Positions 1 through 7,591 of a stretch of DNA of 39,001 nucleotides are shown one piece after another. The notes beneath the pieces are model-generated. The model saw only the letters and a list, made by a program, of their open reading frames with translations, was not told the DNA's origin and searched no databases. Every line of letters begins with the position of its first letter. Position 1 is the stretch's first letter. A program made the position numbers and the translations under genes. This stretch comes from an uncultured Prevotellaceae bacterium (lineage in GTDB: Bacteria > Bacteroidota > Bacteroidia > Bacteroidales > Bacteroidaceae). Location: the NCBI GenBank assembly GCA_946534585.1, contig CAMNCV010000142.1, positions 1-39,001 of the forward strand, given 5' to 3'.

Positions 1-83
1 AGAACAGGATTCGAACCTGCGAACCGGTTTTGCCGGTTACACGCTTTCCAGGCGTGCCTCTTCAACCACTCGAGCACCTCTCC
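1..83 (-). tRNA. tRNA-Ser (anticodon GGA), 3' end cut by window edge
   Basis: On the minus strand the RNA begins GGAGAGGTGCTCGAGTGG, has the anticodon loop CTGGAAA (anticodon GGA, reading UCC/UCU), a long variable arm typical of serine tRNA (ACCGG...CCGGT) and the T-loop GGTTCGAATCC. The acceptor 3' strand is only partly in the window, so the last bases lie to the left of position 1. A canonical promoter sits 18 bp upstream. Confidence 0.95.
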
Positions 84-100
84 TTTTTCGATTTCGGATG

Positions 101-131
101 CAAAAGTAATAATAATTATTTGATTGTGCAA
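101..131 (-). promoter_or_regulatory. Bacteroidetes-type promoter of tRNA-Ser
   Basis: On the minus strand TTG (129-131) is followed after exactly 20 bp by TACTTTTG (101-108), matching the Bacteroidetes -33/-7 promoter form. The expected start of transcription is near 94, about ten bases before the mature tRNA. Confidence 0.8.
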
Positions 132-298
132 GTATTCAGAGGCGTTTTTTGTGGAGAAAAGAAAAATTAACTTAAAACAAAGCAATATTATTCAACTATA
201 ATGGATAGCCATAATCCCACAAATCTACTATATTCATTACTTTTGGGAAACGATTTGTTTTGATAAATTAAACCTTGTTACCTCGCAGGCTTCTTTTA
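132..298. other. AT-rich spacer, nothing recognised
   Basis: This stretch lies between the tRNA promoter and the stop codon of the glycosyltransferase-like gene. I see no open frame, no hairpin with a T-run and no paired promoter boxes in it. Confidence 0.5.
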
Positions 299-1165
299 TT
301 ATTCTTTTCCAACATACTGATAGTTGTTGTTAGGAAACAACTTGTCTATGACTTTCTTAATCTTTACGGCAGTAGTAGGTCTGTGGATAGAAACTGGTAG
401 TCTGGTCATTATATCATGGGTCAATGCCATCTTCTCTTCTTCTATGTCCGCTCCCCGCATAAGCGAACTGAGAAAGATGGTAGCAGATAGATGATGCCAT
501 TCTCTTTTATTACCCCAGTAATGACCGATATGGTCGCATGCGAGACGAAGGTTTGTTAACACTTCCATAGCTACAGAAGTGCAATATTGTTCTATGATAT
601 GAACTTTTATGCCCTCATCAAGCATCATGTCACAAATAGATAAGGATGTTTCTAAAACCTGCTCAGCTTTAGATGCAGGAATGCCAAGGACTCCCGAATT
701 CCACATATTATGACGTTCACCCAAGGTGATTCCTCTGTAAGAACGGCCTTTAACGATTTTCCACATCTTATGTGTTCCCCCCTTCATGCTTTCTGGATGA
801 CCTTCAAGTTTATGCATAAGCCCTTGTCCGTTTTGCAAACGAAGTCTCAGTTCATCCAATTGTCCATAAAGAAATGTGTCTGTATCAAGATATAACAGAT
901 CTTCTTCAGGATGCTCTTGTGCAAATTCTTTTATTGCAAGTGTTTTTACACGAAAGATATAATCATGCGTTCCTTTCCATTTCTCTATCTGTTGTGCAGA
1001 TAATGGTAATATCTCTACTGAGGCATGCTTGTAGAACTCAGGATTTGTGGTTTGCACAAAAATTCTGTCTTCCGGTGTTAGTTGTTTCTGAATTGAGCGT
1101 ATGGACATGTATGCTTCCAGATGATAGCTAATGTCAGTTCCAAAAACTAAATAAAAGATATTCAT
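299..1165 (-). CDS. Glycosyltransferase-like protein (GT-A fold)
   Basis: The 288-aa product has no signal peptide and no membrane segment, so it is probably cytoplasmic. It starts with a hydrophobic beta strand (NIFYLVFGTD) and carries a DxD motif in the context LLYLDTDTFLYG (Asp94, Asp96), followed by HNMWNSGVLGIP around residue 152, where family members have a conserved Asn/Ser-Gly loop. This layout resembles GT8-like and other nucleotide-diphospho-sugar transferases in which the DxD binds a metal and the sugar nucleotide. The acceptor and the sugar cannot be told from sequence. The gene stands alone between a tRNA and the structured RNA at 1225-1540; I find no own promoter between 1166 and 1237, so it may be transcribed through that RNA. 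The C-terminal 60 residues are basic (KIKKVIDK), which could hold it near the membrane. Confidence 0.7.
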   Translation of the reverse strand: MNIFYLVFGTDISYHLEAYMSIRSIQKQLTPEDRIFVQTTNPEFYKHASVEILPLSAQQIEKWKGTHDYIFRVKTLAIKEFAQEHPEEDLLYLDTDTFLYGQLDELRLRLQNGQGLMHKLEGHPESMKGGTHKMWKIVKGRSYRGITLGERHNMWNSGVLGIPASKAEQVLETSLSICDMMLDEGIKVHIIEQYCTSVAMEVLTNLRLACDHIGHYWGNKREWHHLSATIFLSSLMRGADIEEEKMALTHDIMTRLPVSIHRPTTAVKIKKVIDKLFPNNNYQYVGKE

Positions 1166-1224
1166 AACAAGTTTGAATTATACTTTTGCCTACAGCCACC
1201 CGTAATTGGCAAATCAAAAAAGGT

Positions 1225-1540
1225 GAATAATGAAAAGACGTGGGTTGCTCTACTTACCGCTTATCCCACTTGCAGGCTCTCGCATTGCCCTTTCCACAGG
1301 ATAAGCAACTCGAGATAGCCCACGTCGTGCGATATTGCAACACGACACTCCCTATGCTAACTGCATAGGGATGCACCGCATACAATACACCCAAAGTGGA
1401 CGTTCCGGTTGCGTATCTTCAGTGGAAATGCGTAATTTGCGAGATTAGCAAGTTGAAGATAACGTTATGGTAACGTCCTTTTTCCAATAAAAAATATCAG
1501 ACCCACACGCCCACGTCAGAGGGCTATCTGAGTCATTCCA
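1225..1540 (-). ncRNA. Highly structured non-coding RNA or long mRNA leader, family not recognised
   Basis: No coding frame fits this stretch, but it is dense in complementary segments. On the minus strand, 5' to 3': hairpin 1526-1530/1539-1543; GCCC/GGGC 1509-1512/1521-1524; stem 1472-1478/1398-1404 enclosing stem 1454-1460/1415-1421; a perfect 8-bp hairpin 1363-1370/1350-1357 with a 5-nt loop; hairpin 1341-1346/1324-1329; and a long rod 1319-1325/1238-1244 that contains the 8-bp stem 1299-1306/1259-1266. A 9-bp long-range helix 1521-1529/1313-1321 would close the whole domain but excludes the rod. A canonical promoter lies at 1545-1575. After the rod comes only a weak U-run (TCTTTTCATT). 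A TCTGATATTTTTT segment recalls the 6S RNA core, but I cannot confirm 6S identity; hallmarks of RNase P, tmRNA and SRP RNA are absent. It may be a free RNA or the leader of the downstream glycosyltransferase-like gene. Confidence 0.6.
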
Positions 1541-1544
1541 GATG

Positions 1545-1575
1545 CAAAGGTAATATATTTTTTTTAATTGAACAA
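1545..1575 (-). promoter_or_regulatory. Promoter of the structured RNA
   Basis: On the minus strand TTG (1573-1575), a 20-bp spacer and TACCTTTG (1545-1552) match the Bacteroidetes promoter exactly. Transcription should start near 1539, at the first hairpin of the structured RNA. Confidence 0.8.
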
Positions 1576-1581
1576 GATATT

Positions 1582-1620
1582 CAAAAAAAATATCAAGGTG
1601 ATAATATGCCACCTTGATAT
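1582..1620 (-). terminator. Intrinsic terminator of the holB-tsaE operon
   Basis: Read on the minus strand, an 11-bp perfect stem (1610-1620 with 1590-1600, 9-nt loop) is followed by a run of eight T. It lies about 40 bp after the tsaE stop and just before the promoter of the next transcript, which is where an operon end is expected. Confidence 0.88.
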
Positions 1621-1658
1621 AATATGGAAAAAATTGTGTTATGTCTGATATACGTCTT

Positions 1659-2099
1659 TTACCACTCAACGATGCGTGAGCCGTCAGATTGTGGGGTGAT
1701 GCTTATGCGCAGTACATCATCGGGCAGGGCATCTTCTACAAGTTCTGGCCATTCCATGAAACAGAGGTTGCCTGAATAGAAATATTCGTCTGCACCCATG
1801 TCAAACAGTTCCTCCTGACGTTTGATACGGTAGAAATCAAAGTGGTAGATAGGCGCACCATTGGCATCTGTGTATTCGTTTACTATTGCGAATGTAGGCG
1901 AAGTTATAACATCTTCCACACCGAGTTCTTCACATATTGCTTTAATAAAAGTCGTCTTGCCAGCACCCATTGGGGCATAAAAAGCAAAGCATGTGGGAGC
2001 ATCGGAACCCGATATGGTGTCAAGGTTAAAATGCTTGATGAACTGCTGTGCTGCCTTGTGCAAATGTTCAGTGTCGGGAATAGTTATTTTGTTGTTCAT
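1659..2099 (-). CDS. tsaE: tRNA threonylcarbamoyladenosine biosynthesis ATPase TsaE
   Basis: TsaE is the small P-loop ATPase that works with TsaB, TsaC and TsaD to make the t6A base at position 37 of ANN-decoding tRNAs in the cytoplasm. The 146-aa length is normal for the family. The Walker A motif MGAGKTTFIKAI lies at about residues 44-55, followed by the conserved SPTFAIVNEY segment, the HFDFYRI motif and the CFMEWPE motif near the C-terminus, all typical of TsaE. It is the last gene of the operon, 25 bp after porX, and is followed directly by the terminator at 1582-1620. Co-transcription with a secretion regulator is probably a conserved accident of gene order rather than a functional link. 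Confidence 0.95.
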   Translation of the reverse strand: MNNKITIPDTEHLHKAAQQFIKHFNLDTISGSDAPTCFAFYAPMGAGKTTFIKAICEELGVEDVITSPTFAIVNEYTDANGAPIYHFDFYRIKRQEELFDMGADEYFYSGNLCFMEWPELVEDALPDDVLRISITPQSDGSRIVEW

Positions 2100-2124
2100 T
2101 TTCTTTGTTGTATTGCTTAGCTCG

Positions 2125-3699
2125 TTATCTTTTTCTGCCTTTCAATGATATTAGTGGTACCATCATCTCTTCCATGGAGATGCCACCGTGCTGGAAGGTG
2201 TCTTTGTAATACTGCACGTAGTGATTGTAGTTGTTGGGGTAGGCGAAGAAAGTGCTACCAGTAGCAAAAACATATGTTGACGTCAGGTTTGGTGCTGGCA
2301 GACAGATGTTTTGTGGTTCGTTGACTTCGAATACGTCCTTTGATTGGCATGTGAGCTTGCGGCCTGTCTTGTAGCGCAGGTTGGTATTCGTGTTGCGGTC
2401 GCCTATTATTTTCACTGGTTTATCACATCTGATGGAACCATGGTCTGTAGTCAGGATTATGCGGTAGTCAGTCTGTGCCAATGCAGCAAACAACTCACTC
2501 AGTACGCTGTGACGCACCCATGATAACGTGATGCTACGATAGGCAGCCTCATTGTTAGCAAGCTCGCGCACCATACGCGACTCTGTTCTTGCGTGTGAGA
2601 GCATGTCAATGAAGTTGATTACTATGACGTTGAGGTCGTGCTTCTTCATGTCGCCCATCTGTTGCATAAGTTTCTCAGCACCTTGCGAGTCGTTTACCTT
2701 ATTGTATGTAAACGTTTCTTTGCGTCGATAGCGCTCAAGCAGTGTTTGGATGAGTGGGGATTCATTTAGGTTCTTTCCCTCGTCAGATTCTTCATCCACC
2801 CACAATTCCGGAAACATCTTTTCTATCTGATGCGGCATTAAACCAGAGAATATGGCATTACGTGCATACATCGTAGCCGTAGGCAATATACTGCAGTACA
2901 GATTTTCGTCAATGTCAAACATATCGCCTATTTCTCCAGCCAACATCCTCCACTGGTCGTAGCGCAAATTGTCTATGACAATGAGAAACACCTTCTCACC
3001 CTTGTTAAGGCAGGGGAATACTACATCGGGCATGATGCGGTTAGACATGAGTGGCACATCGACATCTTTTCTGGATGCTTTCGGACTGTTGCTCTCCATC
3101 CAGAGTTGGTAGTTTTTCTTGACGAACTTCGCAAAACCGTTGTTTGCCTCCTCTTTTTGCATTCGGAGCATATCAGTAATTGCTGGCGAGGCTGCCTCTG
3201 CCAACTCCAGTTCCCAGCGGACGATACGTCGGTATGCCTCACGCCATTCGTCGAATGTTGAGCATGATGCGATTTGGCTTGAAATATCGGCAAACTGCTG
3301 TTGGTAGCCGTGTTGTGTTACCTCTGTTACGATTTCTCGCTGATGCACGTGCTTTTTCAGCGCGAGCAGTATTTGCATAGGGTTTACAGGCTTTATCAGA
3401 TAATCGGCAATTTTTGAGCCAATGGCCTGATCCATTATGTCCTCCTCTTCGCTTTTTGTAACCATCACCACAGGTGTTTGTGGCTGTAGGTCTTTTATCT
3501 TCTGCAAAGTCTCAAGTCCAGTAAGTCCGGGCATCATCTCATCAAGCAGTACCAAGTCAAAAGTCTCTTGCTGACACTGCTCTATAGCGTCAAGTCCGCC
3601 AGTGGCAGTCTTTACGCTATACCCCTTTTTCTCAAGGAAGATAATATGGGCTCGTAGGAGTTCTATCTCGTCGTCAACCCAAAGTATGCTGGTATTCAT
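2125..3699 (-). CDS. porX: Type IX secretion response regulator / PglZ phosphodiesterase PorX
   Basis: PorX is a cytoplasmic regulator of the type IX secretion system. The 524-aa product has a CheY-like receiver domain at residues 1-120 with the acidic pair Asp9-Asp10, the phospho-acceptor Asp53 (LVLLDEMMPG), a TK motif (VMVTKSEEE) and the KP motif (YLIKPVNP). After a helical linker, residues from about 215 to the end form an alkaline-phosphatase-superfamily PglZ domain with the metal-site segments VIDNLRYDQW, ILPTATMYARNA and LTTDHGS. The response-regulator output is therefore an enzyme and not a DNA-binding domain; in Porphyromonas gingivalis this domain has been reported to cleave oligonucleotides. 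Its start overlaps the gldH stop by 4 bp, so the two are translationally coupled. The usual partner kinase PorY is not in the window. Confidence 0.94.
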   Translation of the reverse strand: MNTSILWVDDEIELLRAHIIFLEKKGYSVKTATGGLDAIEQCQQETFDLVLLDEMMPGLTGLETLQKIKDLQPQTPVVMVTKSEEEDIMDQAIGSKIADYLIKPVNPMQILLALKKHVHQREIVTEVTQHGYQQQFADISSQIASCSTFDEWREAYRRIVRWELELAEAASPAITDMLRMQKEEANNGFAKFVKKNYQLWMESNSPKASRKDVDVPLMSNRIMPDVVFPCLNKGEKVFLIVIDNLRYDQWRMLAGEIGDMFDIDENLYCSILPTATMYARNAIFSGLMPHQIEKMFPELWVDEESDEGKNLNESPLIQTLLERYRRKETFTYNKVNDSQGAEKLMQQMGDMKKHDLNVIVINFIDMLSHARTESRMVRELANNEAAYRSITLSWVRHSVLSELFAALAQTDYRIILTTDHGSIRCDKPVKIIGDRNTNTNLRYKTGRKLTCQSKDVFEVNEPQNICLPAPNLTSTYVFATGSTFFAYPNNYNHYVQYYKDTFQHGGISMEEMMVPLISLKGRKR

Positions 3700-4169
3700 C
3701 GCTTTAGTTTTATGCCTACATCCATTATACTTGGCATTGTTTCACGCGCCATAGCGTGATTTACCTTAAAACTTACAGAGTCGCCAGGTCCCATCCAATT
3801 GGTAAACAGCGGCACCTCATGTGTATGATAAGTTATTCCTGTGCCTTGCCGCTCGCCTTCTTTATTGACAACCTCGATGGTTACCTTCCGCCGCTGCACC
3901 TTTCCCTTAGGCATATTACTCTGTTCAACCTCCAGCGTAAGGAAACGGTAGGGGAAGTCAGGCTGTATGCGTAGGCAGAGATATGAGGTGTAGTCGCCGA
4001 AACGTCGTAGTGTATCGACCTTAAACGTCAGCGTGTCTTTATTCTGCCATCCATCAGTGTTAATACCTATATACTTGTGATAAGCCGTGTTGGCAGTGTC
4101 GCAGGCAACAAACATTGTTGCAAGTAGCAGACTTGTTATAATATGTATAGCTCTTATGCTGTTGTGCAT
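3696..4169 (-). CDS. gldH: Gliding motility / type IX secretion lipoprotein GldH
   Basis: The 157-aa product begins with a lipoprotein signal peptide ending in a lipobox (ATMFVAC, Cys23), so it should be anchored to a membrane on the periplasmic side. The rest matches the GldH pattern: an early tyrosine-rich segment (TAYHKYIGIN), a WQNKDTLTFKVDTL stretch and a beta-rich domain ending in VDVGIKLKR-like sequence. GldH is required for gliding and chitin use in Flavobacterium johnsoniae; non-gliding Bacteroidales keep it, and its exact role there is not settled. It lies 6 bp after ricT and overlaps porX by 4 bp. The order holB-ricT-gldH is, to my knowledge, common in Bacteroidetes. Confidence 0.88.
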   Translation of the reverse strand: MHNSIRAIHIITSLLLATMFVACDTANTAYHKYIGINTDGWQNKDTLTFKVDTLRRFGDYTSYLCLRIQPDFPYRFLTLEVEQSNMPKGKVQRRKVTIEVVNKEGERQGTGITYHTHEVPLFTNWMGPGDSVSFKVNHAMARETMPSIMDVGIKLKR

Positions 4170-4175
4170 CGTAGT

Positions 4176-5396
4176 CTATTCATCTTTCGTTTTCTGTTCG
4201 CTCTTCGACTTCTTTTTCTTCTTTTTCTTCTTTTTCAGTTTGCTATCGAAGCGGGTCAAGTCAGAATCGTCGAGCATATCCTTCGGTTTCTCAGGCTCCT
4301 TCTGTCGGCTGTCTTCCTGCAATGATAGTGGTTTCTTGCCCTCCTTATTCATTGCAAGCACCTCGTTAGCACGCTTATAGCTTATCAGTTCGAGATTTAC
4401 GGGCTTGCGTTTGTCGGTGCTGTAGGTTATGGTGCCTGCAAGATAGTCGTGCTTGAAGTGATAATAGTCGGCATCCTGCGTTTGCAGCATTTCGTTGAGT
4501 GGCGGAAAATCCTTAGCTGCATCCATGTAGCAATCTACCTCGTAATTCAGACAGCACTTCAGTTTTGCACACATGCCAGCCAGTTTCTGTGGATTGGGAG
4601 ATATGTCCTGCAGTCGAGCCGCCGTAGTTCCTACGCTTGAGAAAGCCTTCATCCACGTTGCGCAACACAGCTCTCTGCCGCATGGACCAGTACCACCAAT
4701 GCGACCAGCCTCCTGTCTTGCACCAATCTGTTTCATCTCAATGCGCACATGAAACTCCTCTGCAAGCACCTTGATAAGCTGTCGGAAATCCACGCGCTCA
4801 TCGGCAATGTAGTAGAATATGGCCTTGTTGCCGTCGCCTTGATACTCTACGTCGCCTATCTTCATGTCGAGCCCAAGGTCTTTAGCTATCTGTCGGCTCT
4901 TAATCATAGTCTCGTCTTCACGACTTTTCGCCTCGTAGTAGCGCTCCATATCGGTGTCTTTTGCAAGACGGTAAACAGTCTTGATGTCATCAGCAGAGCG
5001 TAGGTTTGCCTTCTTAATCTGCAAGGTCACGAGGCGTCCTGTCATACTTACCACGCCGATGTCGTGTCCAGGTGAAGACTCTACGGCTACCCAGTCGCCT
5101 TTCTTCAGGTCCAGACCATGGGTGTTATGATAGTATCCCTTACGGGTATTTTTAAACTGTACCTCTACGAGGTCGGTACTCTCGGCGTTGCCTGGCACGT
5201 CAGCCAACCAGTCGTAGGCATTCAGTTGGTGGTCACTCCGTGACACACCGCGTGCGCACAGGCCACGCTCACACAGAGGTCCGAGCGTAAAGTGCATAGC
5301 CCCCCAGTCAGGCTCAGTCGATTGTTGAGGCTTGGCTGAAGAATTGCTGTTTTGCGTAGGATTTTCGGTTTGTATGTCTTTTTTTATTTCTTCCAT
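4176..5396 (-). CDS. ricT: PSP1 / RicT family iron-sulfur regulatory protein
   Basis: The 406-aa cytoplasmic protein carries a PSP1 domain in its middle part, with the cysteine-rich segments TGPCGRELCCATWMKAF and CAKLKCCLNYEVDCY at about residues 235-295. In Bacillus the homologue RicT (YaaT) forms an iron-sulfur complex with RicA and RicF that affects RNase Y and mRNA maturation; whether the Bacteroidetes protein does this is unknown. The N-terminal 30 residues are rich in Gln, Asn and Ser and look disordered. The C-terminal tail is strongly basic and contains nine lysines in a row, encoded by three perfect copies of a 9-bp unit (4209-4235). It lies 21 bp after holB and 6 bp before gldH. Confidence 0.87.
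   Translation of the reverse strand: MEEIKKDIQTENPTQNSNSSAKPQQSTEPDWGAMHFTLGPLCERGLCARGVSRSDHQLNAYDWLADVPGNAESTDLVEVQFKNTRKGYYHNTHGLDLKKGDWVAVESSPGHDIGVVSMTGRLVTLQIKKANLRSADDIKTVYRLAKDTDMERYYEAKSREDETMIKSRQIAKDLGLDMKIGDVEYQGDGNKAIFYYIADERVDFRQLIKVLAEEFHVRIEMKQIGARQEAGRIGGTGPCGRELCCATWMKAFSSVGTTAARLQDISPNPQKLAGMCAKLKCCLNYEVDCYMDAAKDFPPLNEMLQTQDADYYHFKHDYLAGTITYSTDKRKPVNLELISYKRANEVLAMNKEGKKPLSLQEDSRQKEPEKPKDMLDDSDLTRFDSKLKKKKKKKKKSKSEQKTKDE
4209..4235 (-). repeat. Three 9-bp repeats encoding nine lysines in RicT
   Basis: The coding strand reads AAA AAG AAG three times without a mismatch. The repeat lies about 35 bp before the ricT stop. Perfect in-frame tandem units can gain or lose copies by slippage, here adding or removing three lysines at a time. 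Confidence 0.95.
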
Positions 5397-5417
5397 TATT
5401 ATTGAATGAGTGTTGTG

Positions 5418-6518
5418 TTATGTAGTATGTAGCAATACTGCCACTTGCATTGTTATGTCAAAAAAAACCATTTTGGCATTAGCATTTTGTCCTATGTCGC
5501 GCAGTGCTCGTTGGTATAGTTGTTGAAAGCCTATTATGTTGCCTTCATGTACGAAGCGTGCGAACTTCTTGCAGAACTGCTCCTCGTCAGTGGTCATGTA
5601 TGTCAGCTCGTCATTGTGGAAATTATATATGAAAGCCTCCCTTGCCATTCTCATGAAGTACTCCAGCAGACTCTTTTGTTGTTCGCGTCCCATTGTAGCC
5701 ACGCTCTCACTCCATCTTTTCAGCTCGCGCAGGTCTTTCATATAGGCCTGTCTCATCAGTGTGACAAAGTAGTCGAAGAACAGTTTGTTTTCGCTTGCTG
5801 CATTGAGTTCATCCAGAGCTTTCAGCCAGTTGCCGCCTGAAAGTCGTGCTACGCGGTTGGCGTCTTCTGGTTGCAGCCCTCGCTTTTCTATCAGTGCCGT
5901 TGCTATATCCTCAGTCTTAATACGCTTCATGTCAAAGCGTTGTACTCGCGAACGTATTGTGTCAAGTAACTCGTCAGGTTCGCGGCATACCATGATGAAT
6001 ATAGTGTGCTGAGGCGGTTCCTCTATTAGTTTCAACATTTTGTTGGCACACTCCAGATTCATTTTCTCCGGCAGCCATATTATGCTCACCTTCCAACCAC
6101 CTTGGTTGGCCTTCATCATCATGCGCTTGAGCAGTTCGCCAGCTTCGCCCACTGTTATTATTGCCTGCTGATTTTCTGCCCCCATTGCTTCGAGCCACTG
6201 CGCGAGTGAGAAGTAAGCCCCATTTTGCAGTAATTCGCGCCAAGGCTCAATGAAATCGTTGCTGACGGGCTTATATTCGCTGCTCCATTTCTTCAGTTTT
6301 ATGGTAGGGTAGGTGAAATGCAGGTCAGGATGGCTTATGCCCCTGACTTGGAACGTACCCTTATTGAGCAGGTAAGTAGCCAGTGCGATTGCCATTGCCA
6401 TTTTTCCGCATCCGTCGGGACCGCACAGCATCATGGCGTGTGGCAGACGCTCTGCATCTGCCAGCGAGCGCAATCGCTGTGCCATTTCTTCCTGTCCTAT
6501 TACTTCACTGAAATCCAT
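5418..6518 (-). CDS. holB: DNA polymerase III delta' subunit
   Basis: Delta' is a fixed part of the clamp loader that places the sliding clamp on DNA. The 366-aa product has an AAA+ fold with a P-loop-like GPDGCGKM motif at residues 33-40 and the conserved sequences LIEEPPQHTIFI (about residue 160) and IRSRVQRFDM with the SRC/SRV-type sensor arginine. The C-terminal domain is less conserved, as usual. It heads a minus-strand operon whose promoter lies at 6541-6571, only some 16 bp before the start codon, so the message has a very short leader. Start at 6518 fits the typical N-terminus F-x-x-V-I-G-Q-E. Confidence 0.93.
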   Translation of the reverse strand: MDFSEVIGQEEMAQRLRSLADAERLPHAMMLCGPDGCGKMAMAIALATYLLNKGTFQVRGISHPDLHFTYPTIKLKKWSSEYKPVSNDFIEPWRELLQNGAYFSLAQWLEAMGAENQQAIITVGEAGELLKRMMMKANQGGWKVSIIWLPEKMNLECANKMLKLIEEPPQHTIFIMVCREPDELLDTIRSRVQRFDMKRIKTEDIATALIEKRGLQPEDANRVARLSGGNWLKALDELNAASENKLFFDYFVTLMRQAYMKDLRELKRWSESVATMGREQQKSLLEYFMRMAREAFIYNFHNDELTYMTTDEEQFCKKFARFVHEGNIIGFQQLYQRALRDIGQNANAKMVFFDITMQVAVLLHTT

Positions 6519-6540
6519 GTTAGCTTTGTCATTAAGATTA

Positions 6541-6571
6541 CAAAGTTACTTAAAAAGCCTGACATATCCAA
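6541..6571 (-). promoter_or_regulatory. Promoter of the holB-ricT-gldH-porX-tsaE operon
   Basis: On the minus strand TTG (6569-6571), 20 bp and TAACTTTG (6541-6548) form a consensus Bacteroidetes promoter. No comparable pair is seen between the five genes down to the terminator at 1582-1620, which argues for one transcript of about 5 kb. Confidence 0.82.
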
Positions 6572-6663
6572 GGAAATGCTCTTTTTTTATGTTTTTTTGT
6601 CAAATTGCAGATGATTTATAGCAGAATGGTCTGTCATTTTTTTGTTGATACGGGGCGTATCCT

Positions 6664-6744
6664 AATCGCATTGCTATTACACTGTAATCGCTATCTTATT
6701 ATAACGCAATCGCATTGCGATTACAGTGTAATAGCAATGCGATT
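6664..6744. repeat. Perfect 28-bp inverted repeat, REP-like intergenic element
   Basis: The arms 6664-6691 and 6717-6744 are exact reverse complements, separated by 25 bp. The loop itself contains another copy of the short words that make up the arms (GCAATCGCATT). The element lies between the hisF stop and the holB promoter. No T-run follows on either side close enough to make a standard terminator. The core ATTGCTATTAC-AC-TGTAATC recurs with three differences at 25063-25082. Confidence 0.9.
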
Positions 6745-6769
6745 GTATAACGTTGATAATGAGTGACTT

Positions 6770-7525
6770 TTATATTCTTACGGGTATTCCTTCGTTTCTA
6801 AGCCACTGTTTCAGTTCTGGCACAGGGATTTCTCCGAAATGGAACACACTGGCAGCGAGTGCGGCATCGGCCTTTCCTTCGATGAATACATCGCGGAAGT
6901 GTTCCTTCTTTCCTGCTCCACCCGAAGCGATTATGGGTATTGGCAGGGCATCAGCCAGCATAGCCAGTGCTTCGTTGGCAAATCCCTGCTTCACTCCGTC
7001 GTGGTTCATCGAAGTGAAGAGTATCTCGCCTGCTCCTCGGTCGGCAACCTCGCGCGCCCAGTCGAGTAGCGTGCGCTCTACGCGTATGCGTCCGCCGTTC
7101 ACATAGCAGTACCATCCATCGTCGTCAAGACGTGCGTCAATGGCGCAAACGCACACCTGCGAGCCGAAACGGTGGGCTATTTCGTCAATAAACTCGGGGC
7201 GACGCAGCGCAGCACTGTTTACGCTGACCTTGTCAGCGCCAGCTGCGAGCATACGCTCTACGTCCTCTATGGCGTTGATACCGCCACCTACTGTAAATGG
7301 AATGTTTATCTCGCGGGCTACGCGTGTCACCATGTCGGTGAATGTCTTCCTGCCCTCATGTGATGCCGTGATGTCGAGATATACCAATTCATCAGCGCCC
7401 TGTTCGCTATAGGCCTTGCCGAGTTCTACGGGGTCTCCTGCCGAGCGCAGGTTAACGAAGTTCGTACCTTTTACAGTCTCGCCGTTCTTTACGTCAAGAC
7501 ATGGGATTATTCTTTTTGCTAACAT
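6770..7525 (-). CDS. hisF: Imidazole glycerol phosphate synthase cyclase subunit HisF
   Basis: HisF closes the imidazole ring in histidine synthesis, using ammonia made by the glutaminase HisH to turn PRFAR into imidazole glycerol phosphate and AICAR. The 251-aa length is normal. The (beta/alpha)8 barrel shows the catalytic Asp11 in [18 protein letters not shown], the phosphate-binding GGGI loop ([13 protein letters not shown]), Asp130 region ([13 protein letters not shown]) and the second phosphate loop [13 protein letters not shown]. It follows hisA by 66 bp. hisH and hisI/hisE, which often sit beside these genes, are not in the window. Confidence 0.97.
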   Translation of the reverse strand: MLAKRIIPCLDVKNGETVKGTNFVNLRSAGDPVELGKAYSEQGADELVYLDITASHEGRKTFTDMVTRVAREINIPFTVGGGINAIEDVERMLAAGADKVSVNSAALRRPEFIDEIAHRFGSQVCVCAIDARLDDDGWYCYVNGGRIRVERTLLDWAREVADRGAGEILFTSMNHDGVKQGFANEALAMLADALPIPIIASGGAGKKEHFRDVFIEGKADAALAASVFHFGEIPVPELKQWLRNEGIPVRI

Positions 7526-7591
7526 ACTTAATCAAAATCAGAAAATAAAGGAGGTAATTAACAGAAACCACCTAAATTACATTCGCGGGCT

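Noticed and set aside
1181..1188. Plus-strand -7 box (TACTTTTG) that could start an RNA opposite the structured RNA
   Set aside because: There is no -33 TTG at the right distance, whereas the minus-strand promoter at 1545-1575 is complete.
1225..1540. RNase P RNA, tmRNA or SRP RNA
   Set aside because: The GAGGAAAGTCC core of RNase P, the tRNA-like ends and tag frame of tmRNA, and the GGAAGG/AGCA loop of SRP RNA are all missing.
1445..1669. 74-aa open frame on the minus strand
   Set aside because: It crosses the terminator and the promoter of the structured RNA and has a low-complexity composition unlike a protein.
4209..4240. Programmed frameshift site in the lysine tract of ricT
   Set aside because: The A-runs are five long and broken by G, so there is no A-AAA-AAG heptamer, and no useful product would follow in the other frames.
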